Source: Glossina fuscipes (lineage: Eukaryota > Arthropoda > Insecta > Diptera > Glossinidae). Taken from it: a DNA stretch of 64,000 nucleotides. Where the stretch lies: NCBI RefSeq assembly GCF_014805625.2, contig NW_024003633.1, positions 20,952 to 84,951 on the forward strand. The letters are read 5' to 3'. The position numbers and the translations under genes were made by a program. Below are positions 57,711-64,000 of the stretch, piece by piece. The notes under the pieces are model-generated. The model was not told the origin of the DNA. It was given only the letters and a program-made list of their open reading frames with translations, and did no database searches. Position 1 is the first letter of the stretch. Every line of letters starts with the position of its first letter.

Positions 57711-58188
57711 GTTATGGAAGAGAATTTTTAAACGGTAATTTTTGTTTTTTCATTTAATATAAGTAAGTTCTTAAGTATATAGTGTTTATTTACAGCTTTG
57801 TATGCCTAGTTTTTAATTATATTTGGTTTGTAGTTCTAAATTTTTATAGTTTTGTATTTTTAGGTTTAACTAGGTTTGGTTTATAATTGTTTATTTCTTA
57901 AATTTAGTTTTGTATTGTGTTGAAATGTCTTTTATATGTATTGATACAATGCTATGTACAATAATTTGGGTGGGTTAAGTTTAGGTTAAGTTTTGTAATA
58001 ATGGTTTTGGCTTGTCATTCATTTATGTAGTTATATCCCCTTTATTTACTTTTCAAATTGCAATGTTATTCTTCTTGATTTTAATATTTTTTCCATATAT
58101 TCTTAGATATTCTTCATACAACTGTCGTCATTGGGTGGGTTTACTGCTACGTCTTTGCTATTCCTCATTTATGTGGTTTCATCTCTTT
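57711..58188. other. Spacer, no gene seen
   Basis: T-rich DNA between the hairpin block and the solo LTR. The open frame at 58012-58263 is Phe/Leu/Tyr-rich and runs into the LTR, so it is rejected. Confidence 0.4.
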
Positions 58189-58553
58189 ATTTTGCAGTAT
58201 TATCGATTTGTCGCACTCTACCGTAGTTTACAAGTTATTGCTAAATTTACATTTTACTATTAACCTAGTTAAGGTAGTGCAATTTTAGTAGTAAGGTATT
58301 AATATATTATATGCTTACGTTATTAAACGATAACCTACTTTAGTTATATTGCTTAAGTTAGCATTAAGTTATTCTATATATAAGATACTGACCATACATT
58401 AGGTAGGTCATAGTCATAATCACATAGTTATAATCATATAGTCATAATCGTATAATCGTATAACCAAGTACTTTAAGCACAATCAAAAATCTAAATAAAG
58501 AATCTACAACAAACCAAAGAACCTTCCATTATTAAGTGGTGTCACCACAATTT
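58189..58553 (+). mobile_element. Solo LTR, family 1, with TSD ATTT
   Basis: The LTR body is 58193-58549, from TGCAGTATTATCG to GTGTCACCACA. ATTT flanks it directly at 58189-58192 and 58550-58553. It shares TGTCGCACTCTACCGTA, CTTACGTTATTA, GATAACCTACTTTAGTTATA and TATATAAGATACTGACCATA with the LTR in copy E. An ATAGTCATAATC-like short tandem (about 58406-58460) follows the promoter, and AATAAAGAATC is the likely poly(A) signal. Confidence 0.85.
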
Positions 58554-58629
58554 ACTGTTTTCAATATTCCTCATTTCAATGTGTTCTACATCTACACCCT
58601 AATATCTTTTTATTCTGCACACTTTATGT

Positions 58630-58800
58630 AATCTTCTTCTTTCTATTCTTCGTATATTCTTCTTCTTCATTTAAATATTCTTCATATATTCATTAATAAT
58701 CTTTAATATTCTTTCTATTCTTCATATATTCTTCTTCTTTATTTTAATAATCTTTTATATTCTTCTTCTTCATTTTAATATTCTTCATATGTACTTATGC
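58630..58800. repeat. TTC-rich degenerate minisatellite
   Basis: Variants of ATATTCTTCTTCTTCATTTTAAT repeat about seven times with a period near 20-25 bp. Confidence 0.7.
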
Positions 58801-58949
58801 ATTCTTGGGAGCTAATCAGATTAATTTTTCCGAGAGCGTACAGCAGTAGTCTGAATATTCATTTGTGTTTTTAAACTCCTTTGCATGCTATGTTTGTGTG
58901 ATATTTGGAGGAATCATTAGTAAATGTTGTTGGGAGAGGATTTCCCTTT

Positions 58950-59035
58950 TTTTTTTGTTACAGAATTATGCAAATTCAGCATAATTCTGTCGCACTTCAA
59001 AGTGGATGCATACGACGGTATGCGATCACACTACA
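58950..59035. repeat. Hairpin-rich repeat block, copy 2
   Basis: ACAGAATTATGC (58960-58971) and GCATAATTCTGT (58979-58990) form a perfect 12-bp hairpin with a 7-nt loop. Then come CGCACTTCAAAGTGG, the GCATAC-GACG-GTATGC hairpin and CGATCACACTACA. It is a direct repeat of the right part of 57508-57653. Confidence 0.8.
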
Positions 59036-59689
59036 ATATACATGAAGCTGCAAGATCAGGTTGTTTTGTCCTTTACGGACAAAATGTAGTTGCAGAGCTA
59101 AGTAATGAAACCACACTGTGCTTTTTGATAATTAAGCAAGAAGTAAAACAATTCATTGTTGATCCGATCATATAATTCTTCAGGTGTACATAATATGCAC
59201 ACTTCCGCTGCATTGATTATATTTCCGATATAATTCCTCCGATTGTCATTAATTTGCACTCTACACTAATAATGAAGTTCTAAGAATCCATAGAAAATGA
59301 ACAATCGATAAAGATTTAGAAAACAAAGAGTGCGTTTTTCTTGAATGAGAATTCATTAACCTAATCGGCAGAAAAGTAAGAGATTACTAATTTTTCGTTT
59401 ATTTATTTCGCTTCAAGGGAGCTACAATACATCGTCTTATTCAGCCAGATTACAAATATAAATTTAATATGGCAGTTGTGCTATTTGTTAAGCTCACATA
59501 TTTAGTGGGCTCCCTAATTATACGATAATAGATTAAATAAGGTATTGTACAAAAGGAATGACATTGAAATGAAAGGAACTAGAAAAGTTACAGATCAATT
59601 AGTATCGTGACGTAAGCCTGGAAAAGCCTGGTAATTCTGGTATGTGTTGCTAAGATACATACAGGCAGTACTACACCATTTACCAGCTT
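59036..59689. other. Intergenic, no gene seen
   Basis: The open frame 58924-59175 crosses the hairpin block and has no recognised domain. Confidence 0.4.
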
Positions 59690-59925
59690 AAATCAAAGGC
59701 TGATGCTCACAACGAACCTAAACTTGTTCACTGAAGATGAACTTATTAGCAGTAATCTGCTTTCGTAAGATGGTAATGAAACTTGGGGGTCATACGCAAA
59801 ATTCCCTGACGCCGTGTAAGAATTAGAATTTTGAACTGATTCAATATCGTCTACATAACAACGATAGGACGGAGACCATCCAGCAGAGATCTATTTAAGT
59901 GTACGTGTTAGCAACAACTTGCAGT
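59690..59925 (-). pseudogene. Relic of Jockey/CR1-like reverse transcriptase C-terminus
   Basis: The minus strand reads VDDIESVQNSNSYTASGNF, then FAYDPQVSLPSYESRLLLIS, the same thumb region found at 35415-35690 in copy E and about 24230-24380 in copy C. No other part of the element was found nearby. Confidence 0.65.
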
Positions 59926-61439
59926 ATATGTATCTTGGAATTCAGAATCAGACTAACTAAGCTCAGTGTAAATTCTAAACCTTTTAGTAGAGTACCAAGT
60001 TCTTCATATATGCTGACATGTGGCAATGTATACCGCTATAGTAGACTTAAACTAGTGCTTCCTTCAATTTGTGACGCTCGCAAACAGTGATGTGATATAC
60101 AGTAGAGTGCCCTTTACCGCCAATTACGCTAAATTCCACGATGGCAGGGAATAAAATAGAGTACATATACCTGGAATTACTGTTCTCAGAGTGGATTCAT
60201 ACGAATCGCACGTTGTGATGCTTTCCATCCGTTTAAAGGTTTTGTGCACAAATTTTTTCGTTGACTTCTCATTGTTACGGTTTAATAGTCCAATATTCAA
60301 AATATTTTTTGGGAAATAGGGGTCATCCTAGTCCCAGTTAGGACACAGCTGATCGAAAAACTAGCATACATTTTGGGGTGTTAACTAGACCTTGAGCTAT
60401 GATATTGGTTGCGGAACAATTTGTAGATCATGTGATAAAAAATTTCTGACTGATTTAAACGAAAATGTCTCCCCCATTGATGTTTTTTACACATCCGACA
60501 CATTTGCAAATCTACACAGTGTTAGAACAATTTCTTTAAAAATATGGTGTTTTTCAATAAGAGCGGTATGATTTCTTTGGCCAGCACGGTTCATCTTAAA
60601 GGAGCGAACGCAGCTTTCGAATAAGTCATTCTCCATGTCACGCCTAATTTCACCGATAGTCCGTTTAATATTCGCTTTTAATAGGCGATTCGAATCTCAC
60701 ACATCACAACGACATTAAATGATCCTAGAAGAAGCATTCAGGTGGTGCAAAAGCAAAACTCTTCGGAAGCCGTTCGATATCTGAATTCCTTGAAGTTATT
60801 GGTTATTGGTATAATGGTTCAATATGCTGTGCTACTTAGTCCCGTTTTATTGTGGCAATCGGCATTTTCTAATTTCAAGGCGATCCATAGCGCTCTCTGT
60901 TCATCATAATTCCCATTTCAAAGAGATGAGGGCAGGTGACGTCATCACTGCAAAAATCACATCAACAAGTACTTTGAAGAAATACCAAGGCGTCTGGTTA
61001 AAAATCTGTGGATTGACTTTATATCAAAAACGATCAATTCATTTTTGTTCATTCAACCAATGCTATGAAAATGAACTCTTAGTTGGCTTTGTTTTAACGC
61101 TTACCCAGTAAGTTCCATCCTGATGTGACTCAAAGGCTAAGACTCATGTCCGGAGTGCATCTATTTTTGTTCTATTTTGTTGACCTAGCCTATAATGCCT
61201 ATAATATACTTTGAGAAGAAAGTGAACGAATTCAAAGTAAAAGAAGTATTTTTTCTTTGCGCTTTGGTTCATTGGATTTTTGCAAACAAATATTTGAGCT
61301 CTGATATATATCTTTCTTCTTTTTGTTTTTTTTTTCTTTTTTGTTTATTTTTTCGGTGTTTGCAGTTTGTTTTGCTTTGATCTTTTGTTACAGTGTCAAC
61401 GTAACAGAGAAGTTTTGCTCAAATTGATAAATTGATAAA
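59926..61439. other. Intergenic, no gene seen
   Basis: Short frames, including 60824-61111, have no recognised domain. Very T-rich near 61310-61380, directly upstream of copy D. Confidence 0.4.
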
Positions 61440-61513
61440 TTTTTGTGTTGAGGATCTTTTTGCAATTTGTCTGTCTGTGTTTTCATAACCCACTTCTGTC
61501 TTTTAGACTGGGC

Positions 61514-62460
61514 ATGGAGTGTTTATATACACCTTATCGGGCGAAAACGAACCCGGAATCTGAAAAATTCGTTTCGTGTTGGCTTTGCCGTCGCTTTGCA
61601 GTCGTTGACCTCTTGAAGGGATTACGATGGCCATGTCCGGACTTTAGGAAGCGGGTCATAGGCTATTACAAATTGTTCACGGAGACGAGAAATAGTTTCT
61701 TTGAATTGACTGAAAATCTCGGCTTCTTGTGGGAAAAGTTTCAGATCATTAAGAGTAGGTTTGATGAGCGTTGTTTTACTGAGCACTCCTCTTCTTCTCA
61801 AGCTAGTAAAATCACAACTCTTAGCGTAGTGTGTGGTACGTCACCTCTAATTCCTCCCAAGACCCATTCGTTGGTGCAAATTAGCGCTTCCTTAATCTCT
61901 ACAATGAACGTCAGCGTTTCTGATATGGCTGTGTCGGTCTGTAACAAAACGGTTACAAATAAGTCGGCAAATCCTTCTGGTTTAAGCTATGCTGAAGTGG
62001 CAAGAGTATCGCCTCCTACTGGCGTCACTCACTCAATTCAGGCGTCATCGGCTAAAACTAATAAAGAGCAATATAACCCCATCTATCTATATTCTCCCCA
62101 ACTAAAAGCTCCCCAGTCGTGAACCCTACTGCTCCTAGCTGTAGTCACATTTGCTTGGCAATTTCTCCCAGAAAAGCAATGTTTGTGTCAAGACTGGCAC
62201 CCGATACGTCTGTGGATATCATAAAATGTTATCTGGCGGCGAAAGTCCCATCAGTCAATTTAAAGCGGGTTAATATATTCAAATTAGCTCCTTCTCAATC
62301 TCGAGTAATCGCTTCTTTTAAAATTCTTGATTCGATTGAAAACATTGATATGTTGTTAGGTAAACCACTTTGGCCAGTTGGATCCTTAATAAAGGAATTT
62401 ATCCCTCTTGATCGTCTCCGTAATACTAAATCAGTAGTCCTGTCCAAAAAACTAAATATG
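61514..62460 (+). pseudogene. Copy D ORF1, gag-like
   Basis: Begins MECLYTPYRAKTNPESEKF. A degraded PHD-like finger is visible as CWLC...LKGLRWPCPDF around residues 21-42, with the middle Cys/His lost. A helical stretch, FFELTENLGFLWEKFQIIKS, follows. There is then a Ser/Val-rich linker with LSYAEVARVSPP, a one-base frame change near 62120, and the conserved AMFVSRLAPDTSVDIIKCYL plus KPLWPVGSLIKEF region. ORF2 begins at the end of this frame. Confidence 0.78.
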
Positions 62461-64000
62461 TCTTCAGGCTCACTATCTCTCATTTATCAAATTGTTAGCG
62501 GCCTAAATTCAAAAATTCGTTCTACTTTCCTAAATTTAGCGAGCACGGAGATTTCCTGTTTGGCCTTTTTTCCATAACTCTCTCCAAGTTTTCAGAAATG
62601 ATCGATTGGATCGCATTGGTGATGGTATCTTCGTCATTTCCGTCCAAATCAATTGAATTTCCTACTACTCCTAACGTTGAATTTATCGTCATTCGAGCGA
62701 AAATGCCTAATAAACAGCTATTTGTAACCTGCTCCTATATTCCCCCAAATTCTGATATCTCCATATATAAGAAAAAGGGCGCCCTCATTTGTGAAGTACC
62801 CAAGCAGTCGAAACTCTCCGATTTAGTAGTTGCCTTGAGAGACTTCAATTTGTCTCAAGTTCCTTGGTGTAACAGTGATAATTCTGGCTGTTAGATTCCT
62901 ACTTCAACATCTGATAGCTGTTGTGTTCTTTAACGAATTATTTGATCATAATTTAGTTCAAAACAACCGTATCCCTAATTGTAATGGTAGACTGCTTGAT
63001 CTCTGCTTTGCCAAGTTCCCTGGGATTAGTGTAAATCGTTGTCCACCTTTTAGTTTACCTGAGGATCCTTATCATCCAGCAATATGCATTTGCTTTCATC
63101 ACAAGCATGATGGTTCGCTGAATTTTTTTAATGTTCCAAATCCAACTTTTTCAAACAAATATTACGAATTTCATAAAATCAATATTGTATTGCTAAAGTA
63201 TCACCTTTTATATATATATAAGGCTAGATTTCTCAACTGGAAGTATTGAAAGCTTAATGTCATCGTTCTACAATACATTAAATCTTGCTATTGCTGCATC
63301 TGTTCCGATCAAGTAATGCCGACCTGGAAACTGGTGTCACCCCTGGTTTAATAAGACAATTAAATATTATAAGAATAGAAAAAATACACTATTCAAAATA
63401 TATTCGAAAAGTGGCTCTGCGCTCGATTATTTCGCTTACGCGAGCCATAGATTTAACTCCCTCAACCACCATTATTACTGCAGATACCTTCAGTTCATTA
63501 AATCCTATCTGTTTGTTAATCCTAAATACTTTTTTAAATTTGTTAACTCTAAAAGAAAAATTTCCACATATCCCTCTTATGTTTCTTTTAATGGGTCTGA
63601 TTCCTCAGATGATTTTGAGATCTCAAATCTGTTTGATGTTCCGTCGAAACTTTTCGACTTCTAATTCCGATTTATCCGCAAACTACCCATTTCCTATAAC
63701 TAACTTCGTTTCAATTCTTACCTTAGTTATTGCTGAAGATGATGTTTTTAAAGGCTTGGGCTCTCCAAAATATAGTTGTGCGCCAGGATTTGACGGAATT
63801 CCATCATGTGTACTTAAATCTTGCGCAGTCGAGTTATGGGGTGTGATCTCAAAGATTTTTAACCTGTCCGAGAATTTAGGTGTTTTCTCTTCGTGCTGGA
63901 AGAGTACTTTCCTTATTCCTATCCACAACGGTGGAAATAGACAACTTGTTGAAAACTACAGAGGCATAGCCAAGTTGAGTGTCTTGCCTAAGCTGTTTGA
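62458..64000 (+). pseudogene. Copy D ORF2, endonuclease and start of reverse transcriptase
   Basis: The ATG at 62458 gives MSSGSLSLIYQIVSGLNSKI, the endonuclease start. The frame breaks near 62570 after CLAFF, before the catalytic Glu. It resumes with NVEFIVIRAKMPNKQ, then ALRDFNLSQVPW where copy C has ALGDFNLPP (Gly to Arg in the GDFN motif). Another break occurs near 62893, followed by LFDHNLVQNN and DPYHPAICICFHHK. A linker (63240-63660) precedes the reverse transcriptase start at about 63780-64000, with GFDGIPSCVLKSCAVEL and ENYRGIAKLSVLPKLF. The protein continues beyond the window. Confidence 0.8.

Larger units (their letters stand above)
61440..64000 (+). mobile_element. Jockey/CR1-like non-LTR element, copy D, runs off the window
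   Basis: Starts with ORF1 about 61514 and continues through the endonuclease into the reverse transcriptase at the window end. It is the least broken 5' half of the family here, and a close relative of copies C and E. The exact 5' end was not determined, and the 3' part lies outside the window. Confidence 0.85.

Noticed and set aside
58012..58263. 83-codon hydrophobic frame
   Set aside because: Crosses the border of a solo LTR and consists of T-rich codons.
57539..59035. Two direct repeats considered as LTRs of a small retrotransposon
   Set aside because: The repeats are only about 85 bp, hairpin-rich, and enclose no protein, primer-binding site or polypurine tract. Kept only as a repeat pair.
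60685..60705. GATTCGAATCTC, resembling a tRNA B box
   Set aside because: No A box at the required distance and no cloverleaf arms on either strand.

Overview
The window is A+T-rich nuclear DNA of an insect, most likely a higher fly (Diptera, Brachycera). The supporting signs are introns of 65-72 bp with GT/AG ends, an I-clade retrotransposon ending in TAA repeats, DD34D mariner relics, and dispersed non-coding repeats of the 'ATACCCTGCACAGGGTATA' and 'CCATCACCAAAGGATG' kinds common in fly intergenic DNA. No prokaryotic signature, CRISPR array, rRNA or tRNA gene was recognised.

One complete host gene can be supported. It is a four-exon secreted fibrinogen-related protein (FREP) on the minus strand at 8783-10644, with a TATA box and poly(A) signals. 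Three weaker host-gene traces are a frame-broken armadillo-like fragment (15270-15910, minus), a fasciclin-type (FAS1) remnant (40251-41043, minus), and a small possible secreted protein (56263-56505, minus).

The rest is mostly transposon sediment. Two I-clade non-LTR elements lie on the plus strand. Copy A (16670-21998) is full length between 15-bp target-site duplications. Copy B (45013-49799) lacks the extreme 5' end and has an internal deletion. Jockey/CR1-like non-LTR elements with a zinc-finger ORF1 appear as copy C (24220-27560, minus), copy E (35415-38760, minus), copy D (61440 to the window end, plus), and relics at 14113-14740 and 59690-59925. A mariner lies at 27600-28640 (minus) beside copy C, and a second, heavily decayed mariner at 42130-42545.

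Two families of probable solo LTRs are present. Family 1 is at 4009-4343, 37996-38362 (inside copy E, TSD CTAT) and 58193-58549 (TSD ATTT), with a 3' fragment at 36142-36194. Family 2 is at 4689-5114 and 29933-30134. Several short unclassified dispersed repeats (called R1-R4 here) and tandem arrays fill the intergenic DNA.

Apart from the FREP gene the mobile-element ORFs all carry stops, frameshifts or deletions, so nothing here looks autonomously active. I see no convincing new biological system. The most informative signals are nested-insertion stratigraphy, the mosaic divergence and shared frameshift of the two I elements, a repeat shared between the FREP intron and distant DNA, and a duplicated hairpin block bracketing a solo LTR. 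All boundaries were placed by eye.
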